NCBI RefSeq assembly: GCF_001553115.1
Contig: NZ_KQ960172.1
Span: forward strand, 86,111 to 150,110
Reading direction: 5' to 3'
Length of the DNA: 64,000 bases
DNA from: Aedoeadaptatus coxii
GTDB lineage: Bacteria > Bacillota > Clostridia > Tissierellales > Peptoniphilaceae
Each line of letters opens with the position of its first letter. Positions within the stretch are counted from its first letter, which is position 1. Positions 36,094 to 45,343 of this stretch are shown here, in pieces. The translations under genes were made by a program, and so were the position numbers. The notes below the pieces were generated by a model. It saw only the letters and a list, made by a program, of their open reading frames with translations, was not told where the DNA came from and searched no databases.

Positions 36094-38378
36094 ATCGTCT
36101 TTCTCTCTCTTAAATAAATCGAAATGATCCACGCTGACGCACCTAAGAATATCACGTTCCAAATAAAAAAGATAGCGTCGCCGCTACTTTCCGACGCCTC
36201 GTCGTAAACGGACACCTGTATTTTACCCCGGCGAAAAGCCAAGGATATGGCGCCGTCTTTCGTTTGCAAGTAGGGAATGTGGTGTTCTTTTAAGCGATCC
36301 AACACTTCTTTGTGCGGGTGGCCGTAGCTGTTTCTCGCGCCGGCGGAAATAAGTGCAAGCTTGGGGTGGACAGCCTCCAGTAATTCCTCGGAGCTCGACG
36401 TTTTCGAACCGTGATGCGCCAATTTTAAAACCGTGGACTTCGGATCCAATCCCGTCAACATTTTTTCTTCCGCCGCCGGGAGATCCCCTAAAAATAAAGC
36501 GTGGGCACCCTTGGACGAAAGTTCCATCACCATGGAAAGGCTGTTGCCCTCTTTCCCCAGTGACGGATACACTTTGATCGTGCCGCCTTTCATGGGAAAT
36601 ATCCCCTCGATGGAATGAATCTTTCCCACTTCCTCCTCAATTTTTTTACCCATAGCTTTATCTTCTTTACCCGTAGCTACGGGCCCGTAGATCCTATTTA
36701 TTTTCATGTCCTTTGCTATGGTAAAAATACCGCCTACGTGGTCGATATCGTAGTGGGAAAGAAAAACGCCGTCTAAATGGCGAATATTCCGTCGACGCAA
36801 ATAAGGCGTAATGTAAAAAGCTGTAGGATCTTTTCCGAAACCACTTCCTCCCGTATCGATTAACGCCTTATAACCCGGAAATTCCACGAGGGCGCAATCT
36901 CCTTGGCCGACGTACAATTGATGAATAAGAAGATCATAATCGGGCGCTCTGAAAAAGAAAAGCGACACAGCTGTACTTAAAAGAGTGTAGCCTATTAAAA
37001 AATAGCCGCTCTTCTTCGTCAAGAACCTAAAGGGAAAATAAAATCCTATGAGCACCACGGCCATGTAAAAGAATCCGTCGTAGACAGTAAAACTCGGCAA
37101 GGGCACGCCGGCGCTGAAATCGGCGAAGAAACCGACGAGCCCGTTGAACAAGGCCATTGCCATTTCAAGGAAAAGAGCAATGATCCCGGCGAGCGGCTGA
37201 AACACAAGATGAAACACGCTCAGTGCCACGGCGCTGTAAAGTAACAGAGAGGCCAATGGCAATACGAATACATTGGCGACGATGCTCATAAGGGAAAATT
37301 TCCCGTAAAGGCTGCTTAAAAGAGGCACGATGACCAGGGTAATGGTCGCCGACAGCAACATTCCTTCCGCCCACTTCCCCTTGCCCCGGGCCACATACTT
37401 TACCTTCGGATAGAGGAATAAAATGGCGAAGACGGAAAGGAAACTGAACAAAAAGCCGTAGTGATAAATATAAAAGGGATTGGCCAGAAGAAAAAGAAGG
37501 CCACTAAAGGAAAAGGCGTATGTAGGATCCACAGGCTGTCCCAGAGCCTTCCCCCAATCGGTAAAGAGGAGCGCAAAATAGACCCGCATACCCCCTACGG
37601 GAAAGCCCGTTAAAAATAAGTACACGAGCATGGAAAAGTGAATGGCGATCTTTGCCCAAGCGATGGGAAGCGTCAAAAGCTTCGACAATTTTTTCAGCAT
37701 GACGACCATAAGCCCGATGTGAAGACCGGAAATAGAAAGGATGTGAATAAGGTTCAGTGTATTTAAATCTTGGAACTGATCCCAGTCGGAATCGGTTCCG
37801 TAGACCATGGCGGATAATAAATCGGCCTCCCCCTTTGGAAAATAAAACCTCATGGTGTTTCTGCCGTAGCGTTGGAAACTTTCCCGCAAGCCATAACTTC
37901 TACTCAAAAGAGAACGGCTTTCTCCCACCTCTTCCCTTATGGGCCGCACAGTATGTTTTATTCTATGGGAAAGTTCGTAGTGAACGCCGTTAAAACCGCC
38001 GGGATTTTGAGGCAACTCCGGCTTCAGGATCTTCCCCTTCAAACGAACGCGAGAACCTACCGTCGGCGCTTTTCTCGAAAGGACGCGTACCGTTTTAAAA
38101 TAAGGTATGGAAAGATCGTAGCTGTTCTCCCTCGATTCCTTTACGATGCCTACGGATTGAAATTCTCCGCCGTGATCTTTCGCGCCGTACATAAAACTTC
38201 CCGTTAAAAAACTTGCGAGAGCCAATAAGACGAGGGCGCTTCTGCGAATGTCCGCCTTCCAAAGGACGAGCAGAAAAATAAGCGCACAAAAAGCCACCCC
38301 GTAAAAAACGGGGATGCGCCCGGCAAAAAATGCGCCGCTCGCCACCGCGACACTTAAACATAACCACAGTTGATTCAT
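36012..38378 (-). CDS. comEC: ComEC/Rec2-family DNA uptake channel
   Basis: A protein of 788 residues. An N-terminal membrane and DUF4131-like part is followed by the competence domain (IHILSISGLHIGLMVVMLKK, about residue 215) with many membrane helices. A C-terminal metallo-beta-lactamase domain carries LSHYDIDHVGGIF and KLAHHGSKTSSSEEL. ComEC carries single-stranded DNA across the membrane in transformation. The last 58 residues, with one more hydrophobic stretch, extend past the usual end and overlap holA. No comEA or pilus genes are in the window, so competence is not shown. Confidence 0.92.
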   Translation of the reverse strand: MNQLWLCLSVAVASGAFFAGRIPVFYGVAFCALIFLLVLWKADIRRSALVLLALASFLTGSFMYGAKDHGGEFQSVGIVKESRENSYDLSIPYFKTVRVLSRKAPTVGSRVRLKGKILKPELPQNPGGFNGVHYELSHRIKHTVRPIREEVGESRSLLSRSYGLRESFQRYGRNTMRFYFPKGEADLLSAMVYGTDSDWDQFQDLNTLNLIHILSISGLHIGLMVVMLKKLSKLLTLPIAWAKIAIHFSMLVYLFLTGFPVGGMRVYFALLFTDWGKALGQPVDPTYAFSFSGLLFLLANPFYIYHYGFLFSFLSVFAILFLYPKVKYVARGKGKWAEGMLLSATITLVIVPLLSSLYGKFSLMSIVANVFVLPLASLLLYSAVALSVFHLVFQPLAGIIALFLEMAMALFNGLVGFFADFSAGVPLPSFTVYDGFFYMAVVLIGFYFPFRFLTKKSGYFLIGYTLLSTAVSLFFFRAPDYDLLIHQLYVGQGDCALVEFPGYKALIDTGGSGFGKDPTAFYITPYLRRRNIRHLDGVFLSHYDIDHVGGIFTIAKDMKINRIYGPVATGKEDKAMGKKIEEEVGKIHSIEGIFPMKGGTIKVYPSLGKEGNSLSMVMELSSKGAHALFLGDLPAAEEKMLTGLDPKSTVLKLAHHGSKTSSSEELLEAVHPKLALISAGARNSYGHPHKEVLDRLKEHHIPYLQTKDGAISLAFRRGKIQVSVYDEASESSGDAIFFIWNVIFLGASAWIISIYLRERKTIWNQWISAAPIYSTGRRNTVWSRSGVK

Positions 38379-38443
38379 GGGGACCTACTCTCGTAATTTC
38401 TTCAGATATGATAAAATAAACTAAACCATCAAAGGAGGCGTTT

Positions 38444-39580
38444 ATGGCCCTATATTTATCGGAACCCTATCGCAAGACGATGAACATTACCGTTCCCGAC
38501 ACCGTAAAAAGCAAAGGCTACCATTATTTTTTATTAGACGATAGTATTGTGGCGCCACCCATCGAAAAATATTCCGTGGGAGATGCCCTTTTCATAAATA
38601 AGCAACCGGTCGAATACACCGTCACCGACGACGGCCACATTCAATGCAAAGCGGAAAGCGCCGACAGCGGAGAGGAAAAGGAACTTTCCATCGACTGGCC
38701 TCGTCGTCTGCAACATATGCAGAATAACATCGCCCGCATTTTACTTATCGCCGCCGTGGAAAAATTAATCCACTGCAAAATCCTCGACGCTGAAACGGCG
38801 GAAGAATGTTTCGTCCTCGTGGACACCGACGATATCGGCTTCATGGCTCTCGAAAAAATAGAGAACTTTGTAAATCATCTTATCGAATCTAATTTACCGA
38901 TTCAAGACCATTTGAAATCCGTGGACATCGCCACCGTCGGCGAAAGAAAAAGTTACGGCCCCGTCCTGAAACAAACGGGAGAACTGGCACTTTTCGCCGT
39001 GAAATCCGTCGAAAAAACAGAAGATGGCCTTAAATTAAATTTCGTCACGGGAAAAGCGGCGCTGGACGATTACCGCAGCCATCGCTACCTTACGAAAAAT
39101 CTCTCCATGTATTTAAACGTTCACACGACGAAAGAAATTTGGCAAGGCGTTAAAAAACTTCAGGGAAAAATCGACGATCAGAAAAAAGCCATCGACTCTC
39201 TGGAAGCGCAACTTGGCTTGGAACAAGTTCAGGAATTTATGGCGAGACGACGATTAGTCGACGGCGTAGGCTATATTTACCTGACCCTGGAAAACATTAA
39301 TTTTAAAAACTTTAAACACCTTACGGAATCCATTCAGAAAAAACCTAAGACCGTACAAATTTACGGCATACCCAACGGCAGCGACGCACAAATTCACGTC
39401 ATTCGAAGCGCCGATGTCAATGTGGATTTAAAACAAATCCTCGACGAAATCAATACCGGCGATTTAGACGGCACGGGAAACCTCTATCGCATACAGGCCA
39501 ATGTGTCCCACGAACGCATGGCCCGCGTCATGGAATCATTCCTCTACCGCATTCAAAAAAACATCGCCGAAGGGAAATAA
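38444..39580 (+). CDS. AlaX-like protein (alanyl-tRNA editing fold) lacking zinc ligands
   Basis: A protein of 378 residues. The overall layout matches the long AlaX editing proteins: an N-terminal beta-barrel, then IDWPRRLQHMQNN aligned with the AlaX RR-x-x-HMQQHTGQH motif, then TGELALFAVKSVEK and FVTGKAALDDY aligned with the AlaRS/AlaX segment after CGGTH, then a helical linker and a DHHA1-like C-terminal domain. The catalytic zinc ligands are gone: the HxxxH motif reads NNIAR, and CGGTH is replaced by SYGPV. It is therefore probably a pseudoenzyme that may still bind tRNA-like ligands (inference). An AAAGGAGG site precedes the ATG. It stands alone between comEC, divergent, and the YhgE pair, convergent. 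Confidence 0.75.
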   Translation: MALYLSEPYRKTMNITVPDTVKSKGYHYFLLDDSIVAPPIEKYSVGDALFINKQPVEYTVTDDGHIQCKAESADSGEEKELSIDWPRRLQHMQNNIARILLIAAVEKLIHCKILDAETAEECFVLVDTDDIGFMALEKIENFVNHLIESNLPIQDHLKSVDIATVGERKSYGPVLKQTGELALFAVKSVEKTEDGLKLNFVTGKAALDDYRSHRYLTKNLSMYLNVHTTKEIWQGVKKLQGKIDDQKKAIDSLEAQLGLEQVQEFMARRRLVDGVGYIYLTLENINFKNFKHLTESIQKKPKTVQIYGIPNGSDAQIHVIRSADVNVDLKQILDEINTGDLDGTGNLYRIQANVSHERMARVMESFLYRIQKNIAEGK

Positions 39581-39584
39581 AAGA

Positions 39585-39619
39585 AGCCCTCCACCGGTTT
39601 TCCGGCGGAAGGCTTTTTT
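39585..39619. terminator. Bidirectional terminator
   Basis: AGCCCTCCACCGG pairs with CCGGCGGAAGGCT (two mismatches) around a short T loop. A T-run follows on the plus strand. It serves the AlaX-like gene and, on the other strand, the end of the YhgE pair. Confidence 0.85.
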
Positions 39620-39620
39620 G

Positions 39621-41801
39621 TTACATTAATTTCGTATCTTCCAATTTTTCTTCGAAAACTTCGTTTAAATGCATTAAGGGCTTTCGAAGGACGAGCCCCA
39701 GCAAAAGAGACGCCGCAACATATACTTGCAGGATCATAAGCTCTTTGAAGTAGATATTGCCGTAAAATCCGGCAATAGTTTCCTTCATGGCGTTCATACT
39801 GTGAACGAAGGGCAAATAGACGTAGAGATTTCTGAAGAAAGAGGGGGCCACGTCGATGGGAAAAGTCCCGCCGGATCCCGCCACCTGGATGACCATGAGC
39901 ACGACGCAAATCGCCTTGCCGATATCGCCGAAGGAAATGGTCAAGGTGTAGATCAGGATCGTAAAGACCATTCCTGCGACCCATGAAGCCAGGAGAAAAT
40001 ATCCCGGATGGAGACATTGCACGCCGAGAAAATATAAATTCCCGAGGGTGATGAAGGTGCTCTGAACCAAGGAAATGGCGATAAACAAAGCTAGCCTTCC
40101 GAAATAGGTTTCATGGGGCTTAAATTCGCCGTATTTTTCGATATAAGATTTCGGCGTCGACACATTTATAAGCGCCACTTGTATGACCGCCCCGACCCAA
40201 AGGGAAAGAGTGGTATAAAAAGCCGCCATGGCGGAGCCGTAATTTTCCACCGGGTAGAGGCGATGGGTATTGGTACCCACGGGTCCGGAGAGGAAGCGGC
40301 TCAAATCTTTCGTATCCTGTTTTAAGAAAAGATTTAATTTTTCTACGCCATCTGAATGTTCGAGGGCCACCGTGCGATTGTATAGATCATCTACTCGTCC
40401 CTTGGCGCCGTTTAAAAGGGCGATGGACTCGTCCATGGCGGCGGAAAGCTTTCCGAGATCTTTTTGTATGTCAGCGGAAAGGGCTCGCACCGAATTCACA
40501 GAACCCTCTGCATCGCCCCAAAGATCGCCCATGGAGCCGCGAACGGAATCAAAATCCCTTTCCACCACGTCGAAACGGGCGAGAATATTCCGGGAAAAAT
40601 CGCGACGAAGTGATTTTAAATTGGCCACATTCTTGTCTCGATACTCCATAAATTCTCTGCGAGCTTCCCGAACTCTCCCGTCGGATCTTTCGTCTTTTGC
40701 GACGACGCGTTTCAGAGAACTTACCATTATTTCTTCATATTCTACGCTTTGGAGGATCTTATCCTCTGCCCTTTCGAGCCCTCTGAGAGGAATGGGGAGC
40801 TTTTTATTTAATCGGTCGATTTTTTCCCCGATCTCTTTTTTATCCGTTATATCCTTTTCCAGAGCGGCAACCATAGCCTCCCCGTTTGCTCGCGTCGCCT
40901 CCCTACTCTTTTCTCCTTCACTAAAGAGCTCCTCCACGTTTCCACTCAATGCGTTCATATAGTTCAGATTCTTATCCAGAGCTTTTTCCGCGATGCGGTT
41001 TAAAGACTCCAAGGAACTGCCCATAGTCTGAAGATCTTTTTTGTTTGCCTCCATATTGCTCATGCCGTCTTTTACCGTCTGCGCCGAAAGATCCATAAAG
41101 CCTTCGCCGGTTTTCAGTACATCTCCCGATGAGCGAGCCAAGCTTTGGAAGGAACGGAGAGTCGATTCCTGCACGGCCAAGGCATCGGAACTTTTCTTCA
41201 GCTGCTCCTGAAGGGCTTGCCACATTTCCTCGCCACCTACACTTTTCGTCTCGTCGGACAGAGCCATAAGGCTTTCGAAGGATGTGGCGTATAAAGTCTC
41301 GGTAAAGGCATTCCGCACCGTTTCCGTTACGGCGCCGGCGCCCTTCCCCGTTACCTTCGGAGCGATGGCATTTTTCTTTTCATTGACATAATAGTGAAGT
41401 GAGGGTGCTTCCGCTTCGGATGTGGTGAACGAAAACATCTTTTCGCTGAAATCCGGCGGAATGACGATGGCAGCGTAATACTTTCCGCTCCTCACCCCCT
41501 CTATGGCATCGTCCCGATCCGTAAAGATCCAGTCCATTTGTTCGTTGACGCCGAGGTTTAATTTAATTTTATCGCCGATAGTGATGTGGGCTTTAATTAA
41601 AGAAGGGGTGTAGCCCTCGTCGTCATTTACGACAGCGATGCGAATCCCCTTCGTTTCCTCGTAAGGATCCCATGAGGCGGCGATATTGAACCAGGCGTAA
41701 AGGCAGGGAATTAAACTGATTCCCAGAATAACCACCAACACAATACTGTTGGATTTGATCCTGGAAAAATCTTCTTTAACGTGATTCCAAATCATTTTCA
41801 T
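39621..41801 (-). CDS. YhgE/Pip-family membrane protein (second of two)
   Basis: A protein of 726 residues. One N-terminal helix with the family motif (GISLIPCLYAWFNIAASWDPY) is followed by a large extracytoplasmic region of about 500 residues with coiled coil and Asn/Ser-rich parts. Five or six C-terminal helices follow (from about residue 540) and resemble an ABC-2 permease. Members include Pip, a phage receptor of Lactococcus, and type VII secretion components such as YueB/EsaA. No type VII or WXG100 gene is nearby, so export or envelope function is open. It overlaps the preceding gene by 26 bases with an AGAAGGA site. Confidence 0.87.
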   Translation of the reverse strand: MKMIWNHVKEDFSRIKSNSIVLVVILGISLIPCLYAWFNIAASWDPYEETKGIRIAVVNDDEGYTPSLIKAHITIGDKIKLNLGVNEQMDWIFTDRDDAIEGVRSGKYYAAIVIPPDFSEKMFSFTTSEAEAPSLHYYVNEKKNAIAPKVTGKGAGAVTETVRNAFTETLYATSFESLMALSDETKSVGGEEMWQALQEQLKKSSDALAVQESTLRSFQSLARSSGDVLKTGEGFMDLSAQTVKDGMSNMEANKKDLQTMGSSLESLNRIAEKALDKNLNYMNALSGNVEELFSEGEKSREATRANGEAMVAALEKDITDKKEIGEKIDRLNKKLPIPLRGLERAEDKILQSVEYEEIMVSSLKRVVAKDERSDGRVREARREFMEYRDKNVANLKSLRRDFSRNILARFDVVERDFDSVRGSMGDLWGDAEGSVNSVRALSADIQKDLGKLSAAMDESIALLNGAKGRVDDLYNRTVALEHSDGVEKLNLFLKQDTKDLSRFLSGPVGTNTHRLYPVENYGSAMAAFYTTLSLWVGAVIQVALINVSTPKSYIEKYGEFKPHETYFGRLALFIAISLVQSTFITLGNLYFLGVQCLHPGYFLLASWVAGMVFTILIYTLTISFGDIGKAICVVLMVIQVAGSGGTFPIDVAPSFFRNLYVYLPFVHSMNAMKETIAGFYGNIYFKELMILQVYVAASLLLGLVLRKPLMHLNEVFEEKLEDTKLM

Positions 41802-44319
41802 GATCGTTCCTTCTAATATGATTCAGCAGTTCCTCTTCGGAAAGGTTCATGAGCTTTCTCTCGTTTTCGTAGCGATCGTAGCGGAGCTCGAGCCAAATAA
41901 GGTAAGTGGCGAAGGCAATAATGGATATTACCCACGTGACCAAATAGCGAATCTTCGTCTCCATATTAAATAACAAAATCAAACAGATGGAGGGTATAAC
42001 AAAGAGTGCCACGAAAGCATAATATTTTCGTTTTTTATAGGTTTCAAAGAAATGCTCCTGTTTGTAACGAATCTTCGAAAGCATAGCCTCATCTCCTCGA
42101 AGAATTGTCACTACCAGATCTCCGTCAGTCGGTTCCTCGTCGTGGGGATAATCGGCGTGAATTAATTCACTCTCCGCCAATCGCCCGTCGAAGGTACGGC
42201 TCAAGCTGCTCAGTATTTTCGGTCCGTATAGGCCCAGCAAAAAGGACAAGGGGATGTAACTGATTAAAATCAACCAATCCTTCGCAAAATGAGGCCAATA
42301 GATCCCCATCATAGTTTCCCGCAAACCGTCGATTCCGTAGTGAAACGGCAAGAAGGGATAAATGGATTGGAAAAAGGGCGCCATCATTTCGATGGGATAG
42401 GTCCCCGATGCACCGGGAATTTGCAAGATCAAGACGATAACCGCTATGGCCTTGCCGATGTTTCTAAAAGTCCCCGTCAGAGAAAAAATAATAGATACAT
42501 AGGCGAGGGATGAAAGGAGAGCCGTCGCCACGAAAAGTACAGGGTTTTCGCACTGCACTTTTAAGATCGCGAGATCCCCCACACTTACGATAAAAGCCTG
42601 CACGAGGCCCAATAGGACGAAAAGTTTAAAGCGTCCCATATAGCCTTCTGCAAAGGTGAATTCGGGAATGTCCTCGTCTCGATCCACGTCGATTTTTAAA
42701 ATGGAAATTAAAATCATGCCGCCGACCCAAAGAGCGAGATTAGTGAAAAACGGCGTCATGGCACTTCCGTAATTGTCGCTCTTATAAATGGCGTGTTCCT
42801 CCATGTGTACGGGCTCGCCCATAAAGGCCGAAAACTTTTCGGAATCCATAGCCGGGATCTCCTCTATTTTTTTATAAAGAGGGCCCCGGGCTAATTGGGA
42901 AAGATCGACGCGAAGAGTTTCCACGGTATTTTCCGCCCGTTCCAAGCTGGTAAGGCTCGTGTCGATGGTCTTCCGAGAGTCGTCGATTAAAGAGTCCATC
43001 TCTCCCAATACCTTGTCGAACTCGTCGAGGAGCAAGGGCATGGTGGAAAGTGTGGACGAAAAGCGGCCGTGTACCTGATTTAATAAATCCATATTCTGCA
43101 TAAGCATAGGCGGCACGGCAGTGCGAAATTCATCCCGCGTCTGCCGGTGATTCTTCGACGATTCGTCTAGGAGATCGCTCATTTGATCGTAGCTTTTCTC
43201 CAAAGCATTTAATGAATTTTCGACCGTCTTACGTTGCGACTCGAGAGTGGAGAGGATTTTACCGTTGCGATCGTGAATATTTCGCCACTGACCCGAGAGG
43301 TTTAAAGGCTTCATCTCATCGGGAATGGGATCGATGGATTCAAACTCTCTTAAAATCTCGCCGCTCAATGTGTTGACGCGCTGAAATCCACGGAGGGCCG
43401 CATCACTTTCCCGCCCCGCCAGGCTTAAGTCTTTATCCAGAGATTGGTATTTCTTCCCGGAGTAATTTCCCGCCAGTACATTCATTCGCTCCATATCGTT
43501 CATTAAATCGTCGTAGGCGCGAATGATTTTTTCACTCTCTCGCCGGGTCTCGTCGAGAAGAGCCTTGGAGTCGGCGAGGGTCAGCTGACCTTTTTTTACA
43601 ACCCCTTTCATGGAGACCACCTGCCGGCGCACATCTTTCATCAGCCCCTCCATGCGCACCAGTTTGTCGTCCATAGTCTTTAAATTTTCGTGATAGGATA
43701 GCAGATTGCTCTCCACATTCATTAAAGAATTCAGGGCGTCTTGTCTCTTCTCCCCTTCAATCTCCACAAATTCGCCGGAGCCTTTTTTTAATTCCTCGGC
43801 CAAAACCTCCGATGTCATGGCCACAAACTTGCTGTTGATCTGCGTTTCCAAAGCGTCCAAACCGCTGGAAGTAATCTTTGGGGCGATGGCGTTCAGCTTT
43901 TCATTGACGTAATAATCGAGCTTCGGAAAGCGAATCTCCTCGCCCTTCATTATAGAGACGAAAGATTCGGAAAAGTCTTCGGGAATGAAGATGGCGGCAT
44001 AAAAGTCGCCCCGCTTTAAGCCATCCATAGCTTCTCTTTGATCCACAAAAGTCCAACCTAGCTGATCGTTCTGCTTTAAATTTTTTATAATGTCATCGCC
44101 TACAAAAATGTCTCGTCCGTCGAATGTTGTCGGGCGATCTAAATTCGTCACAGCGATTTTGACCCCTTGTAAATTCCCGTATGGATTTTTGTTGGCGCCG
44201 ATATTAAACCAGGCGTACAAAGATGGCAGAAGGCAAATACCTATAATAACCAGGATGGCGGCCATATTACGGCCCAATCTGTTGATATCCCGTTTTAAAA
44301 TTTTATTCGATTTTTTCAT
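41776..44319 (-). CDS. YhgE/Pip-family membrane protein (first of two)
   Basis: A protein of 847 residues from the ATG at 44319, with an AAGGA site six bases away. It has the same layout as its neighbour: an N-terminal helix (GICLLPSLYAWFNIGANKNPYG), a long coiled-coil extracytoplasmic domain and an ABC-2-like membrane block. An added C-terminal part of about 130 residues has two further membrane helices and a charged end (LEELLNHIRR-like). The two proteins share only limited identity, so the duplication is old or the pair works as a heterodimer (inference). The upstream gap 44320-44454 is AT-rich, with no confident promoter. Confidence 0.87.
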   Translation of the reverse strand: MKKSNKILKRDINRLGRNMAAILVIIGICLLPSLYAWFNIGANKNPYGNLQGVKIAVTNLDRPTTFDGRDIFVGDDIIKNLKQNDQLGWTFVDQREAMDGLKRGDFYAAIFIPEDFSESFVSIMKGEEIRFPKLDYYVNEKLNAIAPKITSSGLDALETQINSKFVAMTSEVLAEELKKGSGEFVEIEGEKRQDALNSLMNVESNLLSYHENLKTMDDKLVRMEGLMKDVRRQVVSMKGVVKKGQLTLADSKALLDETRRESEKIIRAYDDLMNDMERMNVLAGNYSGKKYQSLDKDLSLAGRESDAALRGFQRVNTLSGEILREFESIDPIPDEMKPLNLSGQWRNIHDRNGKILSTLESQRKTVENSLNALEKSYDQMSDLLDESSKNHRQTRDEFRTAVPPMLMQNMDLLNQVHGRFSSTLSTMPLLLDEFDKVLGEMDSLIDDSRKTIDTSLTSLERAENTVETLRVDLSQLARGPLYKKIEEIPAMDSEKFSAFMGEPVHMEEHAIYKSDNYGSAMTPFFTNLALWVGGMILISILKIDVDRDEDIPEFTFAEGYMGRFKLFVLLGLVQAFIVSVGDLAILKVQCENPVLFVATALLSSLAYVSIIFSLTGTFRNIGKAIAVIVLILQIPGASGTYPIEMMAPFFQSIYPFLPFHYGIDGLRETMMGIYWPHFAKDWLILISYIPLSFLLGLYGPKILSSLSRTFDGRLAESELIHADYPHDEEPTDGDLVVTILRGDEAMLSKIRYKQEHFFETYKKRKYYAFVALFVIPSICLILLFNMETKIRYLVTWVISIIAFATYLIWLELRYDRYENERKLMNLSEEELLNHIRRNDHENDLESR

Positions 44320-44454
44320 AAACGATCCTTCTAATGCCGTAGAACGGCTCACCTATGATTGTCATTTCAATTTATGTATCTTATTATTTTAACACGACTG
44401 AAAATTATTTAGACCCTGCTTTTTGAAACTTTATACATTCGTAACAAAGCAACA

Positions 44455-44480
44455 AAAAAGGAACCCTTTCGAGTTCCTTT
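44455..44480 (-). terminator. Intrinsic terminator after thrB
   Basis: GGAACTC-GAAA-GGGTTCC on the minus strand, followed by T. It separates thrCB from the YhgE pair. Confidence 0.85.
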
Positions 44481-44482
44481 AC

Positions 44483-45343
44483 TTAAGCCTTCATCACTTC
44501 CGCACCTTCATCGGTGGTGTGTAAAATGCGAATATCCCATGTGGCATCCAGTGGATCTGAAATTTTTTCCCATGCAACCTTAATTTCTTCTAAATTGTCT
44601 CCGTGTTCGGTAACGAATAGGAGCGTAGGGCCGGCGCCGCTAATGACCATTTTTCCGGGATAAACTTCTTCAATGGTTTTCATAGTATTGTAGCCTGCAA
44701 TTAATTCCGAGCGATAGGGCTCGTGAATGCGATCTTCCAAACCGAGGAAAATAGATTCCACATCGCCGGTTTCCAAACCATGTACGAGAAAAGCCATGCG
44801 GCCGATGTTGGCGACGCCGTCGGGATAGGTTAAGGCTTTCGGCAAAACGGCGCGGGCTTCGGCGGTGGAGAGATCGAAATCCGGAAAGGCGGCGATGGTG
44901 GAAATGGCGCGGCTGCCCGCCATTTTGCGGTAAAGCACCTCGTCCTCCGTGCCGATGCTGATGACACAGCCACCTAAAAGAGCGGGGGCAATATTGTCCG
45001 GATGGCCTTCAAAATCCGACGCCATTTTTAAAATCTCTTCTTTGCTGAAAGGTTCGCCTAAAAGGGCATTGGCGCCGAGCATACCGCCGACGATACAGGT
45101 GGCACTGCTTCCCAAACCGCGGGCAATGGGAATGTCCGCCTCCACGCTGTAATTAAACTTTTCCATGGATTCTCCGGCGCGATCGAAGACCACTTTCGCC
45201 GCCTCGTAAATCATGGAGCCGCGATCCACATTGTCGCCGTCCATGGAAAAAGTAAAAGTGTTGTATAAATCAAGCGCCATGCCGATAACGTCGAAGCCGG
45301 GGCCCATATTGGCCGTCGTAGCAGGTACACGTACTTTAATCAT
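44483..45343 (-). CDS. thrB: Homoserine kinase
   Basis: A protein of 286 residues of the GHMP kinase family. VPATTANMGPGFDVIGMAL opens the fold, PIARGLGSSATCIVGG is the phosphate loop and VISGAGPTLLFV is the third motif. It makes O-phosphohomoserine for ThrC. The start at 45343 has GGAGG six bases upstream. It overlaps thrC by 8 bases. Homoserine dehydrogenase is not in the window. Confidence 0.95.
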   Translation of the reverse strand: MIKVRVPATTANMGPGFDVIGMALDLYNTFTFSMDGDNVDRGSMIYEAAKVVFDRAGESMEKFNYSVEADIPIARGLGSSATCIVGGMLGANALLGEPFSKEEILKMASDFEGHPDNIAPALLGGCVISIGTEDEVLYRKMAGSRAISTIAAFPDFDLSTAEARAVLPKALTYPDGVANIGRMAFLVHGLETGDVESIFLGLEDRIHEPYRSELIAGYNTMKTIEEVYPGKMVISGAGPTLLFVTEHGDNLEEIKVAWEKISDPLDATWDIRILHTTDEGAEVMKA

